This document shows positions 45,498-54,329 of a stretch of DNA of 64,000 bases, piece by piece; position 1 is the stretch's first letter; every line of letters starts with the position of its first letter. The notes under the pieces are model-generated. The model was not told where the DNA came from, did not search any database, and worked only from the letters and a program-made list of their open reading frames with translations. A program made the translations under genes and the position numbers. The stretch covers positions 2,084,501 to 2,148,500 of the forward strand of contig CP030158.1 of NCBI GenBank assembly GCA_003285105.1, given 5' to 3'. The stretch is from Roseithermus sacchariphilus (GTDB taxonomy: Bacteria; Bacteroidota; Rhodothermia; Rhodothermales; MEBIC09517).

Positions 45498-46580
45498 TCA
45501 GGTCTGGTGCCGGGCCCGCATCCGGGCGGCCTGCTCGCGGAACTCGGCCGCCCGGTCCGGCTGCTGCCGGGCCAGGGCATCGTAGACCCGCGCGGCCTCG
45601 TCGAACTGCTGCTGGGCGGCGTAGATGCGCGCCAGCGTCTCGGATACCATGTCGTCGATCTCGTCCTCCAGGTCCGGCGTGGGGATGGCGTCGATGTCCG
45701 GCCGCGGCACGATGCGGGCCTGCTCCAGCTCTTCGATCAGGCGATCCAGGTCCTCGAAGTCCGCTACCCGCTCCTCGGGCGAGGCCCCCGCCGCCGTGTC
45801 GGCCTCGACGGCATCGGCCTCGACGGCATCGGCCTCGACGGCATCGGCCTCGACGGCATCGGCCTCGACGGCATCGGCCTCGACGGCATCGGCCCCGGCG
45901 GCATCGGCCTCGACGGCATCGGCCCCGGCGACATCGGCCCCGGCGACATCGGCCCCGGCGACATCGGCCCCGGCGACATCGGCCCCGGCGACATCGGCCT
46001 CGACGGCATCGGCCTCGACGGCATCGGCCTCGACGGCATCGGCCTCGACGGCATCGGCCTCGGCGAGGGGGGCGAAGGCGTCTTCGGCGGTGGCGTCCTC
46101 GTCGTCCCACGACCGTTCTTCCTCATCCTCCCACGACAGCCCGGTGAACCAGGCCCGCGGCATCTCGGCTCCGGCAAACGGGCCGGCGATGGTCGGCTCG
46201 TCCTCATCCTCCCGGTCCGCCGGCGGTTCCGGGGGCGGGGCATCCATTGCCGGCGGTTCGGGGGGCGGGGCATCCATCGCCGGCGGTTCCGGGGGCAGGG
46301 CATCCATCGCCGGCGGTTCCGGGGGGTGAGCCGCTTTCAGGGCGGCGCGCTGCAGGGCGGAGCGGATGGCCTGGCTACCGGGCACCAGCTGCGCCGCGTC
46401 CTGCCACGCCGCCACGGCCTGCGGCCACGCCTGAACGGCTTCGTAGGCCGTGGCCAGCAGCGCATACGCCGCCGCGTAGCGCGGGAAGCGCGCCACCAGC
46501 GCCTCCAGCGCTTGGACGGCCTCCTGGATGGCCCCGCGCTCCAGCAGGGCCCGGGCTTCCCGGATATCTGGAATGGACAT
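45498..46580 (-). CDS. TPR-like protein with acidic pentapeptide repeats
   Basis: About 360 residues from the ATG at 46580; one eight codons upstream is possible. The N-terminal 80 residues form helical TPR-like repeats (ARALLERGAIQEAVQALEALV, YALLATAYEAVQAWPQAVAAW). Then come four PPEPPAMDA-type 27-bp repeats, an acidic Trp-containing stretch, and 17 pentapeptides of ADAVE or ADVAG type encoded by 15-bp repeats (45801-46055). The C-terminal region again is helical with a TPR-like motif (ARIYAAQQQFDEAARVYDAL). No signal peptide is evident. A similar gene order (activator, lptE, TPR gene) is common in Bacteroidota. The function is unknown; the acidic linker could separate two TPR modules. Confidence 0.75.
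   Translation of the reverse strand: MSIPDIREARALLERGAIQEAVQALEALVARFPRYAAAYALLATAYEAVQAWPQAVAAWQDAAQLVPGSQAIRSALQRAALKAAHPPEPPAMDALPPEPPAMDAPPPEPPAMDAPPPEPPADREDEDEPTIAGPFAGAEMPRAWFTGLSWEDEEERSWDDEDATAEDAFAPLAEADAVEADAVEADAVEADAVEADVAGADVAGADVAGADVAGADVAGADAVEADAAGADAVEADAVEADAVEADAVEADAVEADAVEADTAAGASPEERVADFEDLDRLIEELEQARIVPRPDIDAIPTPDLEDEIDDMVSETLARIYAAQQQFDEAARVYDALARQQPDRAAEFREQAARMRARHQT
45801..46055 (-). repeat. Seventeen tandem 15-bp units (ADAVE/ADVAG)
   Basis: A run of 17 units of GGCCTCGACGGCATC or GGCCCCGGCGACATC type on the plus strand. Two unit types form blocks, which indicates homogenisation by slippage. It opens all six frames, creating long spurious frames on both strands. 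Confidence 0.92.
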
Positions 46581-46818
46581 GGGAGAATCGATCCGCGTCA
46601 ACATGACTCCGTGGCCGTGTACCGGTCAGGTCCGCCGGCGGGGATGGCGAGGGGGTAGAGACGAACGGGGCGTGAGAAGCATACAGCAGGGACGGGCCGG
46701 GGCGAGAGCGGGGAGGGCAGCAGGCCCGCCGGTCACTCCGCAGGCCTGGCCCGGCGCTCGGATGGCGGTATGCAGCCCGCGCGATGCGGGGCGGCTAAAG
46801 TACGTCAGGGCAGGCGGC

Positions 46819-48420
46819 TCAATCAAATGGCCGCACCCGGCTCGGGGCGGCACCCGGCTCGGGGCTGTGGTGCGGCCGGCGCGGGGGTGGAACGACGGGG
46901 CGGGCGTCCTGTTCGCCATGCGTCGCCGTGCGTGGCCCGGCGGCGTCGCCCGTGGCTGCTCGGCGCCTCCGCCCGGCGGGCCACCGGTGGTAGAAGACGA
47001 TCAGGCCGAAGCCGACCACGAACAGCGCCTGGAACGGCACCGCCGCCCACGCGCCGCAGGCGATGATGGCCCCCAGCCCCGCCAGGGCGTACAGCGCCAG
47101 CGCCGTCTCGGCCCAGGCCGTTCCTCCCGACCTGCGCCGGCCGGTCGCGCTGCCGCCGGCCGCCGGCCCGGAGCCCTGTTTCGGGGTGCGGACGAAGGGC
47201 GAGCGCTTGCCGCGCAGGGCCTGCCAGACGGCCCGCGTGTTGCCGGCCGACAGGCCGATGGTGCCGGCCACGAACAGCGGAAAGAGGACCATCCGCCGCC
47301 GCCAGTCGGGGTAGAGCGCGCGCTGCGCGAAGAGCTGGGCCAGGGCGAAGCCGGCGAACCCGAGCAGCCCCAGGCCGAGCAGGGCGAAGTAGCCTTCGCC
47401 CGGGCCGTAGCCCAGGTGCTTGCCGACGAGCAGCGGCGCGTGCAGCAACACGGCCAGCAGCATGCACGGAAAGGCGAGGTGCGCCGTCAGGTGGAGCGTC
47501 CCTTCGATCTTCACCCGGCGCGGCTGCGCCGAGCGCCAGAGCCGGCCGAGCAGCTTCAGCGCGGTTTCCGCCGCGCCCTTCGTCCAGCGGAACTGCTGCG
47601 CCCGCAGCGCCTGCACGTCCGCCGGCAACTCGGCGGGGACCTCCACGTCCGGCAGGAAGCGGAACCGCCAGCCTCGGAGCTGGGCCCGGTAGCTCAGGTC
47701 CAGGTCTTCGGCCAGCGTATCACTCTCCCAGCCGCCGGCGTCTTCGATGCAGGTTCGCCGCCACATGCCGGCCGTGCCGTTGAAGTTCATGAAGCACCCC
47801 GCTTCGTGCCGGACGTATTGCTCGACGGCGAAGTGGGCGTCCAGCCCGAGCGCCTGGATGCGCGTCAGCAGCGAATCCCCGGCGTTGAGGTGCCCCCAGC
47901 GGGCCTGCACCATGCCGATCGCCGGATCGTCGAAGTGCGGCACCAGCCGCAGGAGGAAGTCGGGCGGCGGCACGAAGTCGGCGTCGAAGAGGGCGATGAG
48001 GTCGCCCCGGGCGAGGTGGAGGCCGTTTTGCAGCGCGCCGGCCTTGTAGCCCTGGCGGTGCGGCCGGTGGATGTGGACGACGTCCAGCCCCCGCGCCCGC
48101 CAGTAAGCCACGCGGCGCGCCACCCGGTCCGTCGTCTCGTCCGTCGAGTCGTCGAGCACCTGGATCTCCAGCCGGCGGCGGGGATAGACGAGGGCCGCGC
48201 AGGCGTCGAGGAGCCGCTCGGCCACGGCGGCTTCGTTGTAGAGCGGCAGCTGCACGGTCACGGCCGGCCACGACTCCTGCGGTGCGGGCCGGGCCTCCGG
48301 GTCGGGCGGTGGGCCGGGCCGCAGGCGCTCCCGCCGCGCATACTGCACCGCCAGCCACAACAGGTTGAGGCCGTAGACGAGCAGCACCCCGATGGCGAGC
48401 GCGTAGAGGAAAGCGACCAT
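46819..48420 (-). CDS. Processive family 2 glycosyltransferase (cellulose-synthase/glucomannan-synthase-like), membrane protein
   Basis: 533 residues. A first membrane helix (about residues 3-24) is followed by a GT-A domain: VQLPLYNEAAVAERLLD, VLDDSTDET (near 90), FDADFVPP (DxD, near 148), the TED-like LAEDLDLSYR (near 240) and QQFRWTKG (Q/RxxRW, near 276). Four further membrane helices lie after residue 315. This order of D, DxD, TED and QxxRW with trailing helices defines processive beta-glycan synthases of the CslA/glucomannan type. The C-terminal 60 residues are Arg/Pro-rich. No c-di-GMP PilZ domain is seen. It is 100 bp downstream of lptE. The upstream 214 bp of 46605-46818 hold no gene. 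Confidence 0.9.
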   Translation of the reverse strand: MVAFLYALAIGVLLVYGLNLLWLAVQYARRERLRPGPPPDPEARPAPQESWPAVTVQLPLYNEAAVAERLLDACAALVYPRRRLEIQVLDDSTDETTDRVARRVAYWRARGLDVVHIHRPHRQGYKAGALQNGLHLARGDLIALFDADFVPPPDFLLRLVPHFDDPAIGMVQARWGHLNAGDSLLTRIQALGLDAHFAVEQYVRHEAGCFMNFNGTAGMWRRTCIEDAGGWESDTLAEDLDLSYRAQLRGWRFRFLPDVEVPAELPADVQALRAQQFRWTKGAAETALKLLGRLWRSAQPRRVKIEGTLHLTAHLAFPCMLLAVLLHAPLLVGKHLGYGPGEGYFALLGLGLLGFAGFALAQLFAQRALYPDWRRRMVLFPLFVAGTIGLSAGNTRAVWQALRGKRSPFVRTPKQGSGPAAGGSATGRRRSGGTAWAETALALYALAGLGAIIACGAWAAVPFQALFVVGFGLIVFYHRWPAGRRRRAATGDAAGPRTATHGEQDARPVVPPPRRPHHSPEPGAAPSRVRPFD

Positions 48421-48520
48421 GGTGGAGCAGGTGGGGGAGGGGACGACGATGAGATCGCGCAGCGGCTGCCGCGTTACACCCCGCCGCCGGGGGTTGCCGC
48501 CGGGCGTTGCCGCCGGGGGC

Positions 48521-49060
48521 TTACCAGTTCGACGTTGCGGCGGTGAAGATGTCGTCGGCGATGTCCTCGAGGGCCGTCACCGCCGCCACCCGTTCGCCGT
48601 CCAGCCCTTCTGCGACGGGGTCGTACTCGCCGAAGCCGGTGAACGTCCGTTCCAGCAGCACCGCGTCGTTCACCTGGTCGGTATAGACCACCGCCACGGT
48701 GAGGGTGACGCGGTTGCGGGTGGCCACCTCATCGCCGCTGACGGACGTGGGCGCGTTCTGGTAGCGCTGGATCCGGGCCTGGAGCACGGCGTCGGCATCG
48801 GCCTCGCCGGGCTCCAGCGACAGCCGCGTCTGGTTGACGAAGCGCTCCACCAGAAACTGCGTCAGCGTCTCATCCAGGCCCGTCACCGTGCTCAGGCTGT
48901 TGTCCTCGGCCAGGGGGATGGCGATGGTGTTCAGGTGGGACGGGATGGCGGCGCCGGTGAAGCTGTAATAGCCGCAGCCGGCCAGCAGGCCGAGCGCGAG
49001 GCCCACCGGCAGCCAGCCGCGCAGGCCGGTCCATCCCATCGGCAGGGGCGTCTTCGTCAC
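48521..49060 (-). CDS. lptE: LptE-like lipoprotein
   Basis: 179 residues from a GTG at 49060 whose GTGA overlaps the stop codon of the upstream activator gene, indicating translational coupling; an ATG seven codons later is possible. The lipoprotein signal ends LLAGCGYYSFTG, and the sequence GAAIPSHLNTIAIPLAEDNSL then LTQFLVERFVNQTRLSLEPGEADADAVLQARIQRY follows the LptE pattern seen in Bacteroidota. LptE plugs the LptD barrel and helps place LPS at the outer membrane. Position next to an NtrC-type regulator and a TPR gene matches conserved Bacteroidota synteny. Confidence 0.85.
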   Translation of the reverse strand: MTKTPLPMGWTGLRGWLPVGLALGLLAGCGYYSFTGAAIPSHLNTIAIPLAEDNSLSTVTGLDETLTQFLVERFVNQTRLSLEPGEADADAVLQARIQRYQNAPTSVSGDEVATRNRVTLTVAVVYTDQVNDAVLLERTFTGFGEYDPVAEGLDGERVAAVTALEDIADDIFTAATSNW

Positions 49061-50352
49061 AGGTCTTCGTCCAGTTCCTTCAGCTTGCGATACAGCGTCC
49101 GCTCGCTGATGCCGAGGGCCCGGGCCGTCTGGCGGCGGTTGCCGTCGAACCGGCGCAGCGCCCGGGTGATGAGCTCGCGCTCGGCGTCCTCCAGCGTCGG
49201 GATCTCCGGCTCCTCGTCCTCCGCCTTCGGCGCTCCGGCCGCGAGGCGGGTGCCGTTCGTGCCCGGCTCCTCCCCGGCAATCTCGTACGGCACGTCCTCG
49301 ATGAGCGCGGCATAGTCGTCCCGGTCGGCGTCTCGCAGGATCACGTACTGCCCCGTCTCCGGGGCCGCGTCCCGGTGCTCGACGGCGTGGCGCGGCACGG
49401 CCAGGGCGGTGCCGGCGACGAGCTTCTCGATCTGCTCCTTCATCTCGCGCACCTCCAGCCGCAGCTCCAGCAACGCCCGGTAGATCAGTTCCCGTTCCCG
49501 GGCCTCCGAGGCGTCGTTCCACGCCGCGCCCCGGGCCACGGGCATCAGCTCGCTCGCTCCGCCGGAGGCCGTCACCCCCCGCAGGAAGGGGCGGACCGCC
49601 TCGGGGGTGACCCGCTCGCCCGGGATCAGCACCGTGATCTGCTCGGCCACGTTGCGCAGCTCGCGGACGTTCCCCGGCCAGCGGTAGTTCAGCAGCAGCG
49701 CCTTCGTCTCGGGCTCGAGCCGCTTCATCGGCGTGTTGTACTGCTGGGCGAACCGGTGGAGGAACCGCTCCAGGATGGGCAGGATGTCCTCCTTGCGCTC
49801 GCGCAGCGGCGGGATGTGGATCAGGACCGTGCTGAGGCGATAGTAGAGATCCTCACGGAACCGCCCGGCTTCGACCTCGCGGGCCAGGTCCTTGTTCGTG
49901 GCCGCCACCACCCGCACGTCGGTCGTCAGCACCGTCGCCGACCCGACGCGGGTGAACTGGCCGTTCTCCAGCACCCGCAGCAACCGCACCTGGGCCGAGG
50001 GCGGCATTTCCCCGATCTCGTCCAGGAAGATGGTGCCCTTGTTGGCCTCCTCGAAGTAGCCGCTACGCCGCTCGGTGGCGCCCGTGTACGCCCCCTTCTC
50101 CGCCCCGAACAGCTCCGATTCGATGAGCCCCTCGGGGATGGCGCCGCAGTTGACGATGACGAGGGGGCCGTGGCGACGCGGGCTGATCTGGTGGATGGCC
50201 TGCGCCACGAGCTCCTTGCCGACGCCGCTCTCGCCCTGGATCAGGACCGTGATGTCGGTCCGCGCCACCTGCCGGATCCGGTCGATGACGTTCTTCAGCG
50301 CCGCCGACGTACCAATGATGCCAAACCGTTCCTGTATCGACTCGCGATCCAT
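49057..50352 (-). CDS. Sigma-54-dependent transcriptional activator without receiver domain
   Basis: 431 residues. The AAA+ domain starts near residue 12: Walker A GESGVGKE (near 40), the sigma-54-contacting loop GAYTGA (near 86; the common GAFTGA with Tyr for Phe), Walker B GTIFLDEIGEM and the sensor region VVAATNKDL. R-finger and WPGNVRELRN (near 230) follow. A Fis-type helix-turn-helix closes the protein (ELITRALRRFDGNRRQTARALGISERTLYRKL). No N-terminal regulatory domain is present, so control must come through expression or partners. The gene overlaps lptE by 4 bp. Upstream, 50353-50558 shows no clear promoter and array F lies beyond. Confidence 0.93.
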   Translation of the reverse strand: MDRESIQERFGIIGTSAALKNVIDRIRQVARTDITVLIQGESGVGKELVAQAIHQISPRRHGPLVIVNCGAIPEGLIESELFGAEKGAYTGATERRSGYFEEANKGTIFLDEIGEMPPSAQVRLLRVLENGQFTRVGSATVLTTDVRVVAATNKDLAREVEAGRFREDLYYRLSTVLIHIPPLRERKEDILPILERFLHRFAQQYNTPMKRLEPETKALLLNYRWPGNVRELRNVAEQITVLIPGERVTPEAVRPFLRGVTASGGASELMPVARGAAWNDASEARERELIYRALLELRLEVREMKEQIEKLVAGTALAVPRHAVEHRDAAPETGQYVILRDADRDDYAALIEDVPYEIAGEEPGTNGTRLAAGAPKAEDEEPEIPTLEDAERELITRALRRFDGNRRQTARALGISERTLYRKLKELDEDL

Positions 50353-50558
50353 GCGTGAATAGGGTGATCCGCTGAGGGTGATGCGCTGCGATGGCCTGCC
50401 GGTGTCTCCGCCCCGGCGTCTCCACCCATGCGAAGCCCCGGGTTCGGGCCTGTCACGCTGTCAGTCACAGCCGGCCTGAGTTAATAGGGCAACCCCGACG
50501 ACGGTTCCCCCGTGTGTCGCGGCCGTTGATCTTCACACAGAGACCTTCGACCTTTTCC

Positions 50559-50649
50559 GGCTGCGGGCTTCGGGCTGCTGGCTTCTCGCTTCAGGCTTCT
50601 CGCTTCTGGTTTCTGGCTTCTCACTTCTGGCTTCTCGTCTCTGGCTCAT
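50559..50649. repeat. Heptamer array F (13 units)
   Basis: Thirteen units such as GGCTTCT, CGCTTCT, GGTTTCT and CACTTCT. The last unit, GGCTCAT, contains the ATG start of the gene at 50648, so the array runs right into the coding region. It lies at the end of the 295-bp gap after the sigma-54 activator. Confidence 0.85.
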
Positions 50650-52483
50650 GGTTGCGCTCGTCCTTGCCACGTTCATCCAGCTCATCGCCCACGTCTACAC
50701 CACCGCCCACGGCTTGCCCGACGCGGCCGTGACCGGGCTCCATCTGCACGAGGGGGTCGTCTACGCCCGGGCCGGCGGGGTCTATCGGCTCGACGGCGAC
50801 CGCTGGGTTCCGGCCACCGCGCTGCCGTTCGACGCGGCCCGGCTGGAGCCGCCCGCCCCGCCGTCGCTCGCGTTCCCGCCGCGTTTCTACCACCGCCAGA
50901 TCCCCGTCGACCTCGACGCCGAGCCCCGGTGTGCCGCCACCGACGGCGCCGGACACACGTGGATCGGAACGAGCCGCGGCCTCATCGTGACCACGGGCGA
51001 CGATTACCTCTACATGATCGCTCCCGGGCCGGGGGGGCTGCCCTACCCGGATGTCACCGCCCTCGCCCACGACCCCCACACCGGCTGGGTCTGGGTCGGC
51101 TTCTCCGAGGGGGCCGCCGTGCTGCAGGCAGGCCGCTGGCGCTACGTCTGGGGGCGCCGCTGGATGCCGGGGACCCACGTCTATCGCATCGTGCCGGACG
51201 GGGCCGGTGGGGCCTGGCTCGCCACGGACGGCGGGGTGGCCCACCTCGAAGCGCGCCGCATGACGCTGGAGGCCAAGGCCGCCCACTTCGAGCAGATCAA
51301 CGCGGCCCGGCACAACCGCTACGGCTTCACCACCGAGTGCCGCCTCGCCGATCCCGAAGACCTCTCCACCTGCACCTACATCGCCAGCGACAACGACGGG
51401 CTGTGGACGAGCCTCACCGTGGCCGCCGAAGCTTTCCGCTACGCCGCCACCGGCGATCCCGCCGCCCACGAACTGGCTCGCACGAGCATGCAGGCCTTGC
51501 TGGAGCTGTTCCACAAGGCCCCCGGCAGCTTCGTCGCCCGGGCCATCGCCCGGGAGGACGAGGACAACGTGATCCTGTCCGACTTCAGCCCGGAGCGCTG
51601 GAAGCCATCGCCCGAAGCCGGCTGGCTCTACAAGACCGATACCTCCTCGGACGAGATCGCCGGGCATTACTTCGCCTGGTACCTCTACAGCGAATTCGTG
51701 GCCGATGAGCAGGAAAAACGGGCGATTGCCGCCGTGGCGCGCGCCGTGACGGATCGCCTCCTGGACGACGGCCTGCGGCTGCTGCGGCCGGACGGCACGC
51801 CGACGACGTGGGGCGAGTGGAGCCCGGCCGCGCTGAACGGCGACCCGTCGTGGTGGGAGGAACGGGGGCTCAATGCGCTGGAGATCCTCTCCCACCTGAA
51901 GGTGGCTCACCACCTCACGGGTGAGCCGCGCTTTGCCGCGGCCTACGACAGCCTCATCACCCGGCACCACTACCTCCTCAACGTCGCCGAGGGGCGCGTC
52001 ACCGAGCCGCCGACGGCCATCAACCACTCCGACGACGAGCTGTGGTTCGTGGCCTACTACCCGCTCGGGATGCTGGAGCGCGACCCGGCCCGACGCGCGC
52101 TGCTGCACCTCAGCCTGGAACGCTCCTACCGGACCATCCGCCCCGAACGGAGCCCCCTCTACGCCTTCATCTACGGCGCGCTCACCGGCCATCCGACCAA
52201 CGCCCTCGATGCCATCGAAACCCTCGAACGCTGGCCGTGGGACCTGCGGGACTGGACGGTGCGCAACAGCCACCGCTATGACCTCGTCGTGGACCCGCAC
52301 CGCAGCCGTCCGAACCGCCTCGTTGCGACGACGGCGCTGCCCATCGACGAGCGCAGCGGGCTGATGTGGAACCGCAACCCGTACCAGATGGACGGCGGAC
52401 GCGACGGCCGGATCGAGTTCGACGCCGCGCCCTACCTCCTGCCGTACTGGCTCGGCCGGTATCACGGCTTCATCGACGAGTGA
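50648..52483 (+). CDS. Two-domain protein: propeller-like N-terminus plus alpha/alpha-toroid-like C-terminus, unknown function
   Basis: 611 residues. The start ATG at 50648 gives a short, weak signal-like segment (MVALVLATFIQLIAHVY). Residues about 20-210 contain repeats of the two-component-regulator-propeller type (TWIGTSRGLIVTTG, VWVGFSEGAAVLQAGRW, AWLATDGGVAHLEA). Residues about 215-600 are helical with paired motifs (NRYGFTTECRLADPED, ASDNDGLWTSLTVAAEAFRY, EIAGHYFAWYLYSEF, INHSDDELWFVAYYPL), like a six-hairpin (alpha/alpha) toroid found in glycan-active enzymes. I do not recognise a specific family. An extracytoplasmic carbohydrate-acting role is a reasonable guess only. Confidence 0.6.
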   Translation: MVALVLATFIQLIAHVYTTAHGLPDAAVTGLHLHEGVVYARAGGVYRLDGDRWVPATALPFDAARLEPPAPPSLAFPPRFYHRQIPVDLDAEPRCAATDGAGHTWIGTSRGLIVTTGDDYLYMIAPGPGGLPYPDVTALAHDPHTGWVWVGFSEGAAVLQAGRWRYVWGRRWMPGTHVYRIVPDGAGGAWLATDGGVAHLEARRMTLEAKAAHFEQINAARHNRYGFTTECRLADPEDLSTCTYIASDNDGLWTSLTVAAEAFRYAATGDPAAHELARTSMQALLELFHKAPGSFVARAIAREDEDNVILSDFSPERWKPSPEAGWLYKTDTSSDEIAGHYFAWYLYSEFVADEQEKRAIAAVARAVTDRLLDDGLRLLRPDGTPTTWGEWSPAALNGDPSWWEERGLNALEILSHLKVAHHLTGEPRFAAAYDSLITRHHYLLNVAEGRVTEPPTAINHSDDELWFVAYYPLGMLERDPARRALLHLSLERSYRTIRPERSPLYAFIYGALTGHPTNALDAIETLERWPWDLRDWTVRNSHRYDLVVDPHRSRPNRLVATTALPIDERSGLMWNRNPYQMDGGRDGRIEFDAAPYLLPYWLGRYHGFIDE

Positions 52484-52575
52484 CGCTCGCCGCCCCCGTC
52501 GATGAGGCCGCCGGAGCGAGGGTCAGGCGTCCCCCACGATCCGGGCTTCCCCGTGCCGGCTGCAGGGAGCCGGCC

Positions 52576-52624
52576 GCCGTCAGCGGTCAGCGGTCAGCGG
52601 TCAGCCGTCAGCCCGCAGCCCCAT
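52576..52624. repeat. Heptamer array G1 (7 units)
   Basis: Seven units: GCCGTCA, GCGGTCA three times, GCCGTCA, GCCCGCA and GCCCCAT. It lies in the 444-bp gap 52484-52927, which holds no gene. It is followed by an inverted copy of the foldable repeat and then array G2. Confidence 0.8.
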
Positions 52625-52641
52625 GGGGCGGTGTCGCGCCG

Positions 52642-52742
52642 GCGACGGAGGGGTAGCCCCCGACGAGGGCAACGCGGCGGGTTTTGACCCCCTTCCCCCT
52701 TCGGGGACTTCCCCCTGTGCGGCCTGCGGCCAGGGGGAAGAA
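52642..52742 (-). repeat. Foldable dispersed repeat, copy 2 (inverted)
   Basis: Inverse complement of the repeat at 13757-13862, with the identical 35-bp block at 52683-52717. It lies between arrays G1 and G2, the same surroundings as copy 1. Confidence 0.8.
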
Positions 52743-52758
52743 CTTGTTCTGGTACGAT

Positions 52759-52786
52759 GCCCGCAGCCCGCAGCCCGCAGCCCGGA
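52759..52786. repeat. Heptamer array G2 (4 units)
   Basis: GCCCGCA three times followed by GCCCGGA. It ends 140 bp before the SDR gene. Confidence 0.7.
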
Positions 52787-52927
52787 GTTTCACCATTCCG
52801 TGGCCGTTGCATGGACGTTTGGTGACGTTTCAAGCGCGTCACCCCCCTCGGGCCGGCCGGGGGAAACCGAAGACCGGCCCACCCATTCATAGCGCAGTGC
52901 TCTCCTTCGGCCATCCGTTTCCCCACC

Positions 52928-53629
52928 ATGACTCGTACTGCGCTGATTACCGGTGCCGGCGGGGCGCTTGGCGGCGCCGTGGCCGAGGCCTTTGCCGACG
53001 CCGGCTGGCGGCTCGCCCTCGTGGCGTACCGCGCCGACACCGCCAGGGACCTCTCGGCCCGCCACCCGGACGCCCTCGTCCTGACGGCCGACCTGACCGA
53101 TGAGGCCGCCACCCGCGGCGTCGTCGACCGTGTCCTCGACCGCTTCGGCCGGATCGACGCGCTCCTGGGCCTCGCCGGCGGCTTTGCCATGGGCCCGGCC
53201 CACGAGGCCTCGGCAGACGACCTCGACCGCCTGCTCGACCTGAACGTGCGCACGCTGTTCAACAGCATACGGGCGGTCCTGCCGGCCATGCGGGACCGGG
53301 GGGATGGCTTCATCCTCGGCGTCTCGGCGGCGGCGGCCGAGGAGGGCGGCTCCGGCATGGCGCTCTACGCCGCCTCGAAGGCGGCCGTCGCCGCCTACCT
53401 CCGTGCCCTCCGCGCCGAGGTGCGGGAGCAGGGCGTTCGCGTGACGACGCTCTTTCCGATGGGGGCGCTGGATACCCCCGCCAACCGCGCCGCCATGCCG
53501 GAGGCGGACCCGTCCGGGTGGATCGACTTGAAGGACCTGGCCGCTACGATCCTGCACACCGCCGGGCGCGACCCGCGCGGGCACGTCGGAGCGTTGAAGG
53601 TCTACGCCACCCCGGCCCGGTCCGCCTGA
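52928..53629 (+). CDS. SDR-family NAD(P)-dependent oxidoreductase
   Basis: 233 residues. The cofactor-binding motif is TGAGGALGGAVAEAF (near residue 7; TGxxxGxG type), an adenine-binding Asp-Leu lies near 57, NVRTLFNS near 100, a catalytic Ser in LGVSAAA near 126 and YAASKAA (YxxxK) near 143. This is a classical short-chain dehydrogenase of normal length. The substrate is not predictable. It is a single gene, with a promoter for the next gene right behind it. Confidence 0.9.
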   Translation: MTRTALITGAGGALGGAVAEAFADAGWRLALVAYRADTARDLSARHPDALVLTADLTDEAATRGVVDRVLDRFGRIDALLGLAGGFAMGPAHEASADDLDRLLDLNVRTLFNSIRAVLPAMRDRGDGFILGVSAAAAEEGGSGMALYAASKAAVAAYLRALRAEVREQGVRVTTLFPMGALDTPANRAAMPEADPSGWIDLKDLAATILHTAGRDPRGHVGALKVYATPARSA

Positions 53630-53651
53630 TCGCGTTGCCCGGGCGGTGGGC

Positions 53652-53680
53652 TTGCCGCTAAGCCCGCGCTGGCGTATCGT
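53652..53680 (+). promoter_or_regulatory. Candidate sigma-70-type promoter
   Basis: TTGCCG at 53652-53657 and TATCGT at 53675-53680 with a 17-bp spacer, about 44 bp before the ATG at 53724. The -10 with following GGCA resembles sequences at 16062 and 20309 in heptamer arrays. Confidence 0.4.
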
Positions 53681-53723
53681 GGCATCCGGACCCACGCGTT
53701 TCCCACCGGCTCCCGACGGCTCC

Positions 53724-54329
53724 ATGAAGCGACTCGGCTACCTCCTGATCGCCCTCGGCTTTCTGGGGGGCGCCCTGGCCTCGGTGATCCGGGAAAGCGG
53801 GGTGCCGTGGCCTCACTTCGCCCTGGGCCTCGGCGTGGGCGTGGCCGGCCTCGTGCTCGTCCGCCTCGGCGAACGGCAGCGCATCCAGACCCAGCGCGAG
53901 GCCGCCGGCAGCCTGGAGGACCTCATCGCCACGCTCGAACGCATCACCGCGAACAGCCGGCAACTCGACGCGGAAAAGGCGCACCTCGATCCCCGCACCC
54001 TCCACACCCGCATCGACGCCACTTTCCGCCGGGACCTGGCGCATTTCATGGCGAACCGGGAGCGTATCATCCATGCCTGTGGCCTGCAAGCCTATGCCGA
54101 CGTGATGAGCCCCCTGGCCACCGGCGAACGCTACCTCAACCGCGTCTGGTCGGCCTCTACCGACGGGTACGTGGACGAGGCGTGGACCTACCTGGAGCGG
54201 GCCGCCGCGCAATTCGCCGAGGCCTATGCCCATCTCACTCGCCTCGCGTCCAGCGATCAGCGGTCGGCCGTCAGCGGTCAGCGGTCGGGCCTGAACGCTG
54301 ACGACGGACGGCTGATGGCTGACGGCTGA
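53724..54329 (+). CDS. Small membrane-anchored helical protein with repeat-derived C-terminus
   Basis: 201 residues from the ATG at 53724, chosen because an upstream ATG (53646) would put 26 residues before the membrane part. Two hydrophobic helices (about residues 4-20 and 30-48) are followed by a long amphipathic helical region (residues 50-170: LEDLIATLERITANSRQLDAE and onward) that probably lies in the cytoplasm. The final 26 residues (from about SSDQRSAVSGQRSG) are encoded by heptamer array H and look unlike the rest, so the original C-terminus has been replaced. No family recognised. It starts 37 bp before the ALDH gene and may be co-transcribed with it. Confidence 0.65.
   Translation: MKRLGYLLIALGFLGGALASVIRESGVPWPHFALGLGVGVAGLVLVRLGERQRIQTQREAAGSLEDLIATLERITANSRQLDAEKAHLDPRTLHTRIDATFRRDLAHFMANRERIIHACGLQAYADVMSPLATGERYLNRVWSASTDGYVDEAWTYLERAAAQFAEAYAHLTRLASSDQRSAVSGQRSGLNADDGRLMADG

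Noticed and set aside
43956-46658. Long plus-strand open frame with LDGIG repeats (about 900 codons)
   Set aside because: It runs antisense to anmK and the acidic repeat protein. The 15-bp repeat keeps all six frames open. No start signal or protein family supports it.
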